Origin: Candidatus Rhodoferax odensensis
GTDB taxonomy: Bacteria > Pseudomonadota > Gammaproteobacteria > Burkholderiales > Burkholderiaceae_C
Direction: 5' to 3'
NCBI GenBank assembly: GCA_016718405.1
Contig: JADKDJ010000003.1
Span: 186,001 to 250,000 of the forward strand
Length of the DNA stretch: 64,000 bases
A program made the translations under genes and the position numbers. A model generated the notes under the pieces. That model was not told the origin of the DNA. It saw nothing but the letters and a program-made list of their open reading frames with translations, and searched no databases. Positions 43,152-51,757 of this stretch are shown in pieces (the first letter of the stretch is position 1; each line of letters opens with the position of its first letter).

Positions 43152-44216
43152 ATGACCAAGACCATCTTACAAGGACGCCTGTCTCACCGCTTGCGAAGCC
43201 TCGCCCGCCTGATCGGCACCTCTGTCGGTGTGATGGCCCGTCGTGCGGTGGGCAGACCCCTGGTGCCGCAGTGGAGCCCGACTTTCGAGATCGGTACGCT
43301 GTTCTTCCGCCATCAGTTCAACCATGCCTTGTCGCTGCCCGACATCACAGAGAGCCGCGCCTACTTCGACAGCCTGTACACCGTTGTTGAAGTCAACCTA
43401 CCAGTGGAGGTACGCACCAACGGCCCAGGTGAGCCCCGTGGCGACTGGTTCATCCCGATCGACCACCAGAGTCCACTCACACTGCTGTACTTTCATGGGG
43501 GTGGCTATGCGTTTTATGGTGCGGTCTCGCGCCACTTCATCGCGATGCTGGCGCACCTGCTTCAAGTGCCGATCTTCGCACCGGACTACCGGCTAACACA
43601 CGAGCACCCCCACCCGGCACAGATCGACGATGGCATAGCGGCCTACCGGTACCTGCTGGCCGGTGGCGTTGCCGCCGATCGTGTGGTGGTGGGCGGTGAT
43701 TCGGCGGGCGGGCACCTGGCCCTGATGCTGGTGGCCAAGCTGCAGGCATTGCATCTGCCCCAGCCCTCACTGACGATTGCGCTGAGCCCGTGGACCGACA
43801 TCGGCAGGCGTGGCGAAAGCCAGTTTGGCAACGACCAGTACGACATGGTGCAGGGCTACCAAACCCTGCTCTATGGCCAGTGGCTCAAGGCCACAACAGC
43901 TTACGGCGATGCGGAGCTCTCGCCCATCCACCAAAGCTACCGCAACGTGGCCCCCATCTACCTGCAGGCCGGTGGCAAGGAGATCCTGGTGGACATGATC
44001 CGCGACTTCGCGCACAGCCTGCAGGCCCAAGGTGCGCCAGTTCGATTGGACGTCTGGCAGCACATGACGCATGAGTTTCATGCCTACGGCGACACCTTGG
44101 AGCAGAGCCGGCAGGCCATTGACTGCCTGCGCACGGCGATCGCGTGGGCAACCGAAGGCGCGGGCGCAAGGCCATTTCTGCTGATTGCGCAGACAGAGGT
44201 CGACGCCCTGCAATAG
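43152..44216 (+). CDS. Alpha/beta hydrolase, hormone-sensitive lipase family
   Basis: About 354 residues. 'LLYFHGGGYAFYGAVSRHF' is the HGGG oxyanion-hole motif, 'VVVGGDSAGGHLALML' the GDSAGG nucleophile elbow, and 'GGKEILVDMIRDFA' and 'HMTHEFHAYGD' carry the acid and His of the triad. It hydrolyses esters or lipids, probably in the cytoplasm, as there is no clear signal peptide. A longer in-frame start at 43071 would overlap the AraC promoter region. Divergent from the AraC regulator. Confidence 0.88.
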   Translation: MTKTILQGRLSHRLRSLARLIGTSVGVMARRAVGRPLVPQWSPTFEIGTLFFRHQFNHALSLPDITESRAYFDSLYTVVEVNLPVEVRTNGPGEPRGDWFIPIDHQSPLTLLYFHGGGYAFYGAVSRHFIAMLAHLLQVPIFAPDYRLTHEHPHPAQIDDGIAAYRYLLAGGVAADRVVVGGDSAGGHLALMLVAKLQALHLPQPSLTIALSPWTDIGRRGESQFGNDQYDMVQGYQTLLYGQWLKATTAYGDAELSPIHQSYRNVAPIYLQAGGKEILVDMIRDFAHSLQAQGAPVRLDVWQHMTHEFHAYGDTLEQSRQAIDCLRTAIAWATEGAGARPFLLIAQTEVDALQ

Positions 44217-44361
44217 GCCGTCACCGTGTCACTGCAGAGGTTTTGGCCTTTGTCGTCGGGCGAACTGTTGCGGTCCTTGGCGACAGGTACTGTCATCGTG
44301 CAGACAAGCTGATCACTTCTGCCGACGCCACGTGAACGCGTGTTTGGTAACCGAGGCGCTG

Positions 44362-45636
44362 TTATCGGATGCGCGGTGTGGCCAGCAGTTGCTCGGGCAG
44401 GGTGAAATAAGCTGCGGTGGTGCCGAGCTGCTGCCGTGCGTGGTCGAGTTCATGTCGCGCCACCGTCCGCAAGTGCACTTCATCAGGGCCGTCGAGCAAG
44501 TGCATGGCCCGGCCCCAGGTCCAGAAGTAGGCCAGTGGCGTGTCGTTGGACAGACCCATGGCGCCAAACACCTGAATGGCTCGGGTGACCACGCGGGTTT
44601 GCAGCCGCGCCGCCACCACTTTGATCGCCGACACGTCAACCCGGCTCTGCGCCGATGCCCCCTGATCGAGCTGCCATGCGGCCCGCAGCACCAAAAGCCG
44701 CGCCTGATCAATCTCCAGGCGGCTCTCGGCGATCCACTCCTGCACATTGGCAAAGTCGGACAGGTGTTTGCCAAAGGCCTCGCGCTCCAGCGTGCGCTCG
44801 CACATCATGGCGAGTGCCAGCTCGCATTGGCCAATGGTGCGCATGCAGTGGTGGATGCGCCCTGGCCCCAGGCGCGCCTGCGCCATGGCAAATCCCTCAC
44901 CAGCTTTGCCCAGCAGATGGTCCAGAGGCAGGCGTACATCCCGAAAGGTGATCTCGCAATGCCCTTCTGGCGAATGGTGCTGCATGATGGGAATGTTGCG
45001 CACCACGGTCACGCCCGGCGTGTCCAAGGGCACCAGCAGCATGCTGTGCTGGGCGTGTTTGTCCGCCGCGTCATCGCCGCTGCGGCACATCACAATCAAC
45101 AGCTTGCAGTCGGGATGGGCGGCGCCGGTGGCGAACCACTTGCGGCCATTGATCACCCAACTGTCGCCCTGCTGCACCGCACGGGTTTGCAGGTTAGTGG
45201 GGTCACTCGACGCTACGTCGGGCTCGGACATGGCGAAGGCCGAGCGTATCTCGCCTTGCAGCAGGGGCTGCAGCCAGCGCCGGTTCTGCTCGGGACTGGC
45301 AAACAGGTGCAGCAACTCCATGTTGCCGGTGTCGGGCGCGCTGCAGTTGAAGACTTCAGACGCCCAAGGCAGGCGACCCATCGCCTCGGCCAGCGGCGCG
45401 TAGGCCAGGTTGCTCAAGCGGGTGCCGGGCTCGTCATCGCGCAAGGTCGGCAGGAACAGGTTCCACAAGCCTTCCGACTTGGCCAGCGCCTTCAAGTCCG
45501 CCATGAAGGGCGGCGGAAACTGCCCCTGCGCCACCGATTGATGCCAGGCGGCGTTGTGGGGCAACACGTAGCGGTCCATGAATGCTTCCAGGCGCGCTCG
45601 CAAGGCCAACACTGGGGCAGGGTAGTCAAAGTCCAT
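44362..45636 (-). CDS. Acyl-CoA dehydrogenase (ACAD10/11-like)
   Basis: A 424-residue flavoenzyme. 'SEPDVASSDPTNLQTRAVQQGDSWVINGRKWFATGAAHPDC' is the FAD-binding middle domain, 'GRIHHCMRTIGQCELALAMMCERTLEREAFGKHLSDF' begins the C-terminal helical domain, and 'VFGAMGLSNDTPLAYFWTWGRAMHLLDGPDEVHLRTVARHEL' is the closing ACAD signature with the usual GPDEVH. Substrate chain length cannot be read. It is followed on the same strand by nothing; upstream lies the decayed ubiD remnant. Confidence 0.92.
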   Translation of the reverse strand: MDFDYPAPVLALRARLEAFMDRYVLPHNAAWHQSVAQGQFPPPFMADLKALAKSEGLWNLFLPTLRDDEPGTRLSNLAYAPLAEAMGRLPWASEVFNCSAPDTGNMELLHLFASPEQNRRWLQPLLQGEIRSAFAMSEPDVASSDPTNLQTRAVQQGDSWVINGRKWFATGAAHPDCKLLIVMCRSGDDAADKHAQHSMLLVPLDTPGVTVVRNIPIMQHHSPEGHCEITFRDVRLPLDHLLGKAGEGFAMAQARLGPGRIHHCMRTIGQCELALAMMCERTLEREAFGKHLSDFANVQEWIAESRLEIDQARLLVLRAAWQLDQGASAQSRVDVSAIKVVAARLQTRVVTRAIQVFGAMGLSNDTPLAYFWTWGRAMHLLDGPDEVHLRTVARHELDHARQQLGTTAAYFTLPEQLLATPRIR

Positions 45637-45696
45637 GGCCGGTACTCCATCGACGGCGGCACGCGGGACAACAAATGGTCCGCGCGGCCGAATCCG

Positions 45697-45816
45697 TCAC
45701 AAGCCCAGAGTCTGCCAAAGCAAATTGACTTTGGCTGTCACCTCGGTGCGCAGGGGCAGTGTACGCCCCGACTCCCGATGGGTTTCACCTGGCCATTTGT
45801 TGGCCGCGAGGGGGCT
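45697..45816 (-). pseudogene. Decayed UbiD C-terminal remnant
   Basis: The minus-strand frame ending at TGA 45697-45699 reads NKWPGETHRESGRTL, then TEVT, and ends WQTLGL. The resident ubiD ends NKWPGETQREWGRTL, then PEVT, and ends WQSLGL, at the same spacing. Nucleotide similarity to 50270-50389 runs gap-free and in the same orientation, then stops. The remnant is diverged, so it is not a fresh duplication. It lies on the opposite side of the 4.4-kb molybdenum-hydroxylase/TetR cassette from the intact 3' end. Confidence 0.8.
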
Positions 45817-45867
45817 GGCCTTGATCCTGAATTCAGTCCGTTCCCGGTGTCAGAAGATGGCTCGGCT

Positions 45868-47991
45868 TCAAGCCCGCGCCAGCGGCAGCGTGCGCCAGCG
45901 CTGGCCGCTCAGCCGCGCCCAGGCGTTGGCGACCGCCGGGGCCACCAGCGGCAGCGCGATCTCACCGACGCCGCGCGGCTCGCCCTGGGTCGGATCGATG
46001 AAGCGGCATTCGATTGGTGGCAGGTCGGGCAGGCGCAAGGGCGCATAGTCGGCCAGCGTCGCCTGCACCGGCCGGCCATCGACGAAGTCGAGCGCTTCGG
46101 ACCAGGCCATCGACCAGCCCATCAGCGCGGCGCCCTCGATCTGGCATCGCGCCAACGTCGGGTTGACGATGCGCCCGGCATCGACCACGAAGTGCAGCCG
46201 CTCGATGTGCGGCCGACCGCCGCCGTCGCGTCCGACACTGGCACGCAACGCAATGTGCGAGCCACGCAGGCTCATGAAGGCATGGCCTGCGGCGCGGCCG
46301 GGTGGCGGTGCTGGCAGCTCGCCCAGCGCTGACAGCACGCGCCGCGCGCGCGGGTCGGTCAGCATCGCCAGCCGGTAGGCCAGCGGCTCCTGTGCGGCCA
46401 GCGCCGCAGCCTCGTCGACCAGGGTCTCGATCGCAAACAAGTTGAAGCCGGCGCCAACGCCGCGCAGGAAGCCGCAGGCCACCGGCAGCGGGCGGTGGAT
46501 CGATTCGATGCGCTGCTGCGGTATGTCGTAGCCATGCTCCTGACCATCAACCAGGGTCTGGTCGAAGCCTTCCTTGGCAAAGCGCTCCGGGAACATGCGT
46601 GCGGTGGTGGCGCTGCCCACCGTGCGGTGCAGCCAGGTGGCGATGCGGCCACGCTCGTCGAGCGTGGCTTCGAGGTGCTGCGCCGCGATGCTGCGAACCT
46701 GGCCGTGCGCGATGTCGTCGCCAACAAAGCGCAACACCTGCACCGGTTCCTTGAGCTTGAGCGCCAGCCAGGCAGCGGCGCCGGCGGCGTCGTTGTCCAC
46801 ACGCCGGCCGAACGCACCGCCAACCAGCGTCGACTGCACGCTGAACACCGGTGGTGGCCGCTTGGCGGTTTGCGCGGCACGCCGCATGTCCAGGCTCGGC
46901 GCCTGCGTCGAGCTGAGCAGTTCAGCGCCCTGATTCAGCCAGGCCGGCGTGGCCTGGGCGTTGATCGGCTCCAGCGCGGCATGCGTGACATGTCGGCTCA
47001 TCACCAAGGACTGCAGGTGCCGCGCGTCCACAGCTGGCGCCGCGCTGGCTCCACCGGTCTGACGCACGATGTAAGCGTCTGCTGCACCGTTGCGGGCCAC
47101 CTCGGCGAAGCGCGCCAGCGCGCGTTCGCTGTCATAGGGCTCGGCCGGCGCGGTCCAGCGCGCACGCAGCGCCTGGCGGCCACGCAGCGCCGACCAGGTG
47201 TCGCGCGCCAGCACCGCCAGCGGCGCCGATTCGCCCGGCAGCGCCAGCACGTGCTCGACGCCAGGCACGGCGCGTGCCGCGTCGGCACCGGCATCGACCA
47301 GGGTTGCGCCGATACGCTCCGGCGCCAGCAACACCGCCACCAGCGCGCCCGCGCTGCGCGCGTCCACGCCGTAGATCGCGCGGCCGGCCAGCTTGTCGGC
47401 CAAATCCAGACGCGGCAGCGCACGACCGACCAGCCGGGATGGCGCCGGCGCCAAGCTTGGCAAACTGTCCAGCAGCCCTGGCAGCGTCGCGTGTGATGCG
47501 AGATCGGCATAGGCCAATCGGCGCCCGTCGGCGTGCAGCAGTTGGCCGGACTCGGTGCTGACCTGCGCTGCGGCGCAGTTCCAGCGCTGCATGGCGTTCC
47601 ACACCAGCACGGCGCGCGCCTGCGCGCCAGCGGCGCGCAACACCGGCCAGAAGGCGCGGGTCGCGGCGCTGTCGGCGGTGACCAGGCGCAGGGCAAAGTG
47701 CGGGTTGCCGTAGGCATCATCGTAGGGTGCCGGCAGTACACGAATGCCGCGCCAATCGGCGTCCAGCGCGTCGGCCAGCACCTGGGCCAGCGCGGTGCTG
47801 CTGCCCTGGCCCATCTCGATGGCCGGATTGATGAGTGTGATCAAGCCATCGGTCTCGAAGCGCACGAAGGCATTGACGCGCGCGACACCGCCGCCGGTGG
47901 CGCGGCTGATAGGCAGGCCGAACAATACCGCCGCGCTGCCGGCCACGACGCTGACGAGCAGCGCGCGGCGGTTGAGCCTGATGCGGTTCAT
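45868..47991 (-). CDS. Molybdenum hydroxylase large subunit (isoquinoline 1-oxidoreductase beta-like)
   Basis: A 707-residue protein of the xanthine dehydrogenase superfamily, aldehyde-oxidase/IorB branch. The N-terminus 'MNRIRLNRRALLVSVVAGS' is a twin-arginine signal, so export with bound cofactor is expected. 'NPAIEMGQGSSTALAQVLADALDADW', 'STLVGGAFGRRVDNDAAGAAAWLA' and 'IVNPTLARCQIEGAALMGWSMAWSEAL...GVGEIALPLVAPAVANA' are molybdopterin-binding and catalytic blocks, with the last GVGE Glu as active-site base. The start overlaps the 2Fe-2S subunit stop by four bases. A longer N-terminal frame to 48390 is the overlapping shadow of the small subunit. Confidence 0.9.
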   Translation of the reverse strand: MNRIRLNRRALLVSVVAGSAAVLFGLPISRATGGGVARVNAFVRFETDGLITLINPAIEMGQGSSTALAQVLADALDADWRGIRVLPAPYDDAYGNPHFALRLVTADSAATRAFWPVLRAAGAQARAVLVWNAMQRWNCAAAQVSTESGQLLHADGRRLAYADLASHATLPGLLDSLPSLAPAPSRLVGRALPRLDLADKLAGRAIYGVDARSAGALVAVLLAPERIGATLVDAGADAARAVPGVEHVLALPGESAPLAVLARDTWSALRGRQALRARWTAPAEPYDSERALARFAEVARNGAADAYIVRQTGGASAAPAVDARHLQSLVMSRHVTHAALEPINAQATPAWLNQGAELLSSTQAPSLDMRRAAQTAKRPPPVFSVQSTLVGGAFGRRVDNDAAGAAAWLALKLKEPVQVLRFVGDDIAHGQVRSIAAQHLEATLDERGRIATWLHRTVGSATTARMFPERFAKEGFDQTLVDGQEHGYDIPQQRIESIHRPLPVACGFLRGVGAGFNLFAIETLVDEAAALAAQEPLAYRLAMLTDPRARRVLSALGELPAPPPGRAAGHAFMSLRGSHIALRASVGRDGGGRPHIERLHFVVDAGRIVNPTLARCQIEGAALMGWSMAWSEALDFVDGRPVQATLADYAPLRLPDLPPIECRFIDPTQGEPRGVGEIALPLVAPAVANAWARLSGQRWRTLPLARA

Positions 47992-48464
47992 GACGCCGTC
48001 CCCGTGCCAGCGGCCAGCGCCGAATGCACCGCGGACACCACGCGCGGCCCACTGCCGCAGCGGCACAAGTGACCGGCCAGGGCCGTGGCGACAGCCTCGG
48101 GCGTTGGCGCCTTGGCGTGCCCGAGCAGCGCGGCTGCGGTCATCGCCTGGCCGGGTTGACAGTAGCCGCACTGCAGGGCCTGGTGCTCGGTCCAGGCGGT
48201 CAGTAGGCGCTGGCGCATCGGCTCGGGCAGGCCTTCGATGGTGGTGACGCTGCGACCGGCCACCGCTGACAGTGGCAACTGGCAGGCCCGCGCCGGGGCG
48301 CCGTCCAGGTGCACGGTGCAGGCGCCGCAGACGCCTTGCAGGCAACCTGGCTTGGTGCCCAGCAGTTGCAGCCGCTCGCGCAGCGCCCACAGCAGCGGCA
48401 TCTGCGCGTCGGCCTGGACCTGCACGCGGCGGCCATTGAGTTCAAAGTTGACGGAGGTGATCAT
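47988..48464 (-). CDS. 2Fe-2S subunit of molybdenum hydroxylase (isoquinoline 1-oxidoreductase alpha-like)
   Basis: A 158-residue iron-sulfur protein. The plant-type 2Fe-2S motif is 'GCLQGVCGACTVHLDG', and the second cluster is in the helical domain ('CGYCQPGQAMTAAALLGH' and 'GHLCRCG'). It passes electrons from the molybdenum subunit to an acceptor; in related enzymes a c-type cytochrome gene is often third, but none is found here. First gene of the pair, followed by the large subunit with a four-base overlap. Confidence 0.92.
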   Translation of the reverse strand: MITSVNFELNGRRVQVQADAQMPLLWALRERLQLLGTKPGCLQGVCGACTVHLDGAPARACQLPLSAVAGRSVTTIEGLPEPMRQRLLTAWTEHQALQCGYCQPGQAMTAAALLGHAKAPTPEAVATALAGHLCRCGSGPRVVSAVHSALAAGTGTAS

Positions 48465-48479
48465 TCGAAGCCCCGTGGT

Positions 48480-49397
48480 TTATTGGGCCGGGTAGCGCGC
48501 GGCAACATCGAAGTCGACCGCCACCGTCTTGGCACGCACCTGCTCGAACTCGCCCTCGGGCAGCAGCCAGCGCACGCTCATCACGGTCGGCAAGCGCAGG
48601 GTGCCAAACTGGCGGTAGTCACCGCGCTCCATCACCCAGCGCGCCGACACCCAGCGGCTTGGCACCTCGCCGGTAAAACGCAGCATGCGGTCGTCACTCT
48701 GGCAGCGCGTCAGCGCGCCTTCCGGGCTGAAGCTGCACACCATGCTGGCGTTGAGCTCACCGTCGCGCACGTTGGCCCGAGCCTGCGAGTCATCCACCGC
48801 CTCCCAGCGCAGGTGGCGCCCGGGCAACAGCATGGTCGGCGACTGGGTCGCCTCGGCGAAGAACCGGATCATGTAAGTGCGGTTGATGTCGGCATGGCGT
48901 TCGTCGACCAGCACGCGGCCGTCGCTGCGCACGCCCCAGACGTGGGTATCGCCGCGCGCATAGAGGTCGCGCACGTCGATGCGTGTATCCGGTCCTTGCT
49001 GCCAGGTGCTGTCCCAGACATAACCGAGGCCTTGCATCGACAGCGCCATGTACTGCTCGCCGCGCGTGGCCATCCACGGTGTGGCGCGCGTGACACCTTG
49101 CGCGCTGCCACTCATCGGCAGGCGCACCTCGCCCTCGAAGCGAAAGCGTGCAAAACGCGCGCGGGGCGCCCGGTCGGCCCCGGTGTAGGCAAGGTAGCGT
49201 CGCACCGGCGCGGGCAGCGCCTGCAGGGCGCCCGCATCGACTGCCGGCTCAGCCTGGGCGAGAGCGATCAGGTCGTCGATCTCGCGGTCAACACGCTCGC
49301 GCATCGCCGGCTGGCTGACGCCGGCCAGCGCGGGGGCGATGGCGCTTGACAACAACAAAGAGCAAAGGGCGGGGCGCAGCCCGGGCAACAGCGTCAT
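48480..49397 (-). CDS. Exported DUF6920-like protein
   Basis: A 305-residue protein with a signal peptide ending 'AIAPALAG'. 'ALPAPVRRYLAYTGADRAPRARFARFRFEGEVRL' and 'WMATRGEQYMALSMQGLGYVWD' are features of the DUF6920/DUF6544 group, beta-rich and of unknown function. It is the first gene of the cassette operon (16 bases before the 2Fe-2S subunit) and is divergent from the TetR gene, so it probably belongs with the hydroxylase. Confidence 0.72.
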   Translation of the reverse strand: MTLLPGLRPALCSLLLSSAIAPALAGVSQPAMRERVDREIDDLIALAQAEPAVDAGALQALPAPVRRYLAYTGADRAPRARFARFRFEGEVRLPMSGSAQGVTRATPWMATRGEQYMALSMQGLGYVWDSTWQQGPDTRIDVRDLYARGDTHVWGVRSDGRVLVDERHADINRTYMIRFFAEATQSPTMLLPGRHLRWEAVDDSQARANVRDGELNASMVCSFSPEGALTRCQSDDRMLRFTGEVPSRWVSARWVMERGDYRQFGTLRLPTVMSVRWLLPEGEFEQVRAKTVAVDFDVAARYPAQ

Positions 49398-49426
49398 GGT
49401 TGGCTTTCGGTTGGTAAAGAAACTCT

Positions 49427-49472
49427 AGTACCGATCGGTACTTGAATGAGCCGTATAGTACCATGCGGTACT
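49427..49472. promoter_or_regulatory. Two TetR-type operators between divergent genes
   Basis: AGTACCGATCGGTACT (49427-49442, a perfect palindrome) and AGTACCATGCGGTACT (49457-49472) share 6-bp arms and are 30 bases apart. They lie between the TetR gene and the divergent hydroxylase operon, so one repressor can govern both promoters. Confidence 0.82.
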
Positions 49473-49540
49473 GGAGCGACATTTCTTGGCATTTCGCCGT
49501 GTGCGCGTTTTGTTTCATTGACCAGACTGAGGACCGATGC

Positions 49541-50164
49541 GTGGACCCTTTCACGGAACCCGCCGAAGAAGCACCCGCGCGCCGGCGCGAAGAGATCCTG
49601 GACGCCGCACTGGCGCTGCTGGAAGAACACGGCTACCGCGACACCACGATGCTGCAGGTGGCCACGCGCGTGCGCGCTTCGAAGAACACGCTGTACCAGC
49701 ACTTCCCGACCAAGCAGGCACTGTTCGCCAGCCTGGTGGCGCGCGCTGCGGCGACGATGAACGCCGAGATCATCGCCGCACTGCAGGGCGACGCGCCCCT
49801 GCGGCCGACGCTGGAAGCCTTCGGCGGGCACTTGCTGCGGCTGCTGACCAGTCGCCAATCGTTGGCGATCAACCGGGCGGCGATCGCCGAGGCGCGGGTG
49901 GCACCCGAGTTGGCCCAAGCGCTGGCCGCCAACGGCCGCGAAAACACCGCGCCGCTGGTCGCGCGCTACCTAGCGCGGCAGGTCGCCGCCGGCACGCTGC
50001 AAGATGTGGCGCTGCCCGAGGCGATCGAGACCTTCATCGGCCTGCTGCTCGGCGACCTGCAGATGCGGCTGTTGTGGGGCGTTGCCCACGCGCCTGACGA
50101 GGCAACCATCCAACGGCGGGCACAGTGCGCTACGGAGCGTTTCGTGCGCTTGTTCGGCGCTTAG
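49541..50164 (+). CDS. TetR/AcrR family regulator of the molybdenum-hydroxylase cassette
   Basis: About 207 residues. The N-terminal DNA-binding domain is clear ('REEILDAALALLEEHGYRDTTMLQVATRVRASKNTLYQHFPTKQALFASLV'). The C-terminal domain ('SLAINRAAIAEARVAPELAQAL', 'AIETFIGLLLGDLQMRLLWG') resembles TetR_C_7/AefR-type regulators. A GTG at 49541 with GAGG eight bases upstream is a better start than the ATG at 49442, whose first 33 codons would run through the operator region and read as unrelated sequence. Likely represses itself and the divergent operon through the two AGTACC-N4-GGTACT sites. Confidence 0.88.
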   Translation: MDPFTEPAEEAPARRREEILDAALALLEEHGYRDTTMLQVATRVRASKNTLYQHFPTKQALFASLVARAAATMNAEIIAALQGDAPLRPTLEAFGGHLLRLLTSRQSLAINRAAIAEARVAPELAQALAANGRENTAPLVARYLARQVAAGTLQDVALPEAIETFIGLLLGDLQMRLLWGVAHAPDEATIQRRAQCATERFVRLFGA

Positions 50165-50215
50165 TCAGTTGGGGTCAGAGCACGTTTGCTTCGCAAAGTG
50201 GTCTGACCCGCAAGG
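50163..50215. repeat. REP-like palindromic repeat, copy 1
   Basis: A 53-base unit starting AGTCAGTTGGGGTCAGAGCA and ending GTCTGACCCGCAAGG. Inner arms GGGTCAG...CTGACCC and TTTGC-TTC-GCAAA give a hairpin. A second copy at 53845-53897 matches at 49 of 53 bases. It begins within the TetR stop codon. Confidence 0.8.
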
Positions 50216-50269
50216 CTTCAAGTTTGGTTTCACGCCGGCGGTGGCAGGAGCTTGCCGAGCGGATGTCTC

Positions 50270-51753
50270 TCACAATCCCAGGCTCTGCCAGACGTGGTCC
50301 ATCCGCTCGGTCACCTCCGGCGTCATTTGCAGGGTGCGCCCCCACTCCCGTTGGGTCTCCCCCGGCCACTTGTTGGTGGCGTCCAGCCCCATCTTGCTGC
50401 CCAGGCCGCTCACCGGCGAAGCAAAGTCCAGGTAGTCAATGGGGGTGTGGTCGACCAGCATCGTGTCGCGCGTTGGGTCCATGCGGGTGGTGATGGCCCA
50501 GATCACCTCTTGCCAGTTGCGCGCGTCGACGTCGTCGTCCACCACCACGATGAACTTGGTGTACATGAACTGGCGCAGAAAGCCCCAGATGCCAAACATC
50601 ACGCGGCGCGCATGGCCAGGGTAGGCCTTTTTGATGCTGACTACCGCCATGCGGTAACTGCAGCCCTCGGGCGGCAGGTAGAAGTCGATGATCTCGGGGT
50701 ACTGCCGCTGCAACAACGGGATGAACACTTCGTTCAAGGCCAGCCCGAGCATCGACGGCTCATCGGGCGGCTTGCCGGTGTAGGTGGAGTGGTAGATCGG
50801 GTCGCGGCGCATCGTGATGCGGTCGATGGTGAGCACCGGGAACCACTCCTGCTCGTTGTAGTAGCCGGTGTGGTCGCCGTAGGGCCCTTCCAGGGCGTGC
50901 TCGTAGCCACTGCTGTGGCCAGGGTCGGGGCGAATGTTGCCTTCCAACACGATCTCGGCGTGCGCCGGCACGCGCAGTTCGCTGCCCAGCGCCTTGACCA
51001 ATTCGGTACGGCTACCGCGCAGCAGTCCGGCGAACTGGTACTCGGACAAACTGTCCGGCACCGGCGTGACCGCGCCCAAAATAGTGGCCGGGTCAGCCCC
51101 GATAGCCACGCACACCGGGTAGGGCTGGCCGGGATTGGCCGCGCAATGCTCCCGAAAGTCCAGCGCGCCGCCGCGATGCGGCAACCAGCGCATGATGACC
51201 TTGTTGGGTGCGAGCACCTGCTGGCGGTACACGCCCAGGTTTTGCCTCGGCTTGTTCGGACCGCGGGTGATGACCAAGCCCCAGGTGATCAACGGCGCCA
51301 CGTCACCAGGCCAGCAATGCTGAATGGGCAGACGAGCCAGATCGACTTCGGCGCCGTCCCACACCAGCTCTTGACAGGGCGCTTGGCGCAGCTCCTTCGG
51401 TGCCATGTGCCACAGCGTGCGCACCATGGACTTCATGCCCATCATGTCCTTGAAGCCCTTGGGTGCTTCCGGCTCCTTGAGCGCCGCCAGGGCAGCGCCG
51501 AACTGGCGCAGTGCGCTGATGTCGCTGACCCCATGGCCAGCGCCACGCGCCGGGTGGTGCCAAACAGGTTTCCCAACACCGGCATGGCATAACCGGTGGG
51601 CTGCTCGAACAGTAGGGCGGGGCCACCCGCATGCAGCGCACGCTGACACAGCGCGGTCATCTCAAGATGCGGCGATACGGCAACCGCGACGCGCTTGAGT
51701 TCACCCAAACCCTCGAGGCGGGTGACAAAAGCACGCAGATCGGCGTCGGCCAT
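50270..51753 (-). pseudogene. ubiD: 4-hydroxy-3-polyprenylbenzoate decarboxylase, apparent frameshift
   Basis: The two frames together give a UbiD of about 494 residues. Residues 1-75 ('MADADLRAFVTRLEGLGELKRV ... LLFEQPTGYAMPVLGNLFGT') are in one frame; from 'VSDISALRQFGAALAALKEPEAPKGF' to the end the protein is in another. The switch is at the run C4 at 51529-51532 (GGGG in the gene), where one extra G would restore 'AMGVSDISALR'. The rest is intact: 'TWGLVITRGPNKPRQNLGVYRQQ' (prenyl-FMN/metal site) and 'PEIIDFYLPPEGCSYRMAVVSIKK'. It decarboxylates the ubiquinone precursor. A homopolymer sequencing error is as likely as a true mutation. Confidence 0.85.
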
Positions 51754-51757
51754 GGTG

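Noticed and set aside
44185..46332. A 715-codon open frame on the + strand
   Set aside because: It runs antisense to the acyl-CoA dehydrogenase, the UbiD remnant and the hydroxylase; no motif or ribosome site supports it.
47992..48390. N-terminal extension of the hydroxylase large subunit
   Set aside because: Arg/Pro-rich shadow of the overlapping 2Fe-2S subunit gene; the Tat signal starts at 47991.
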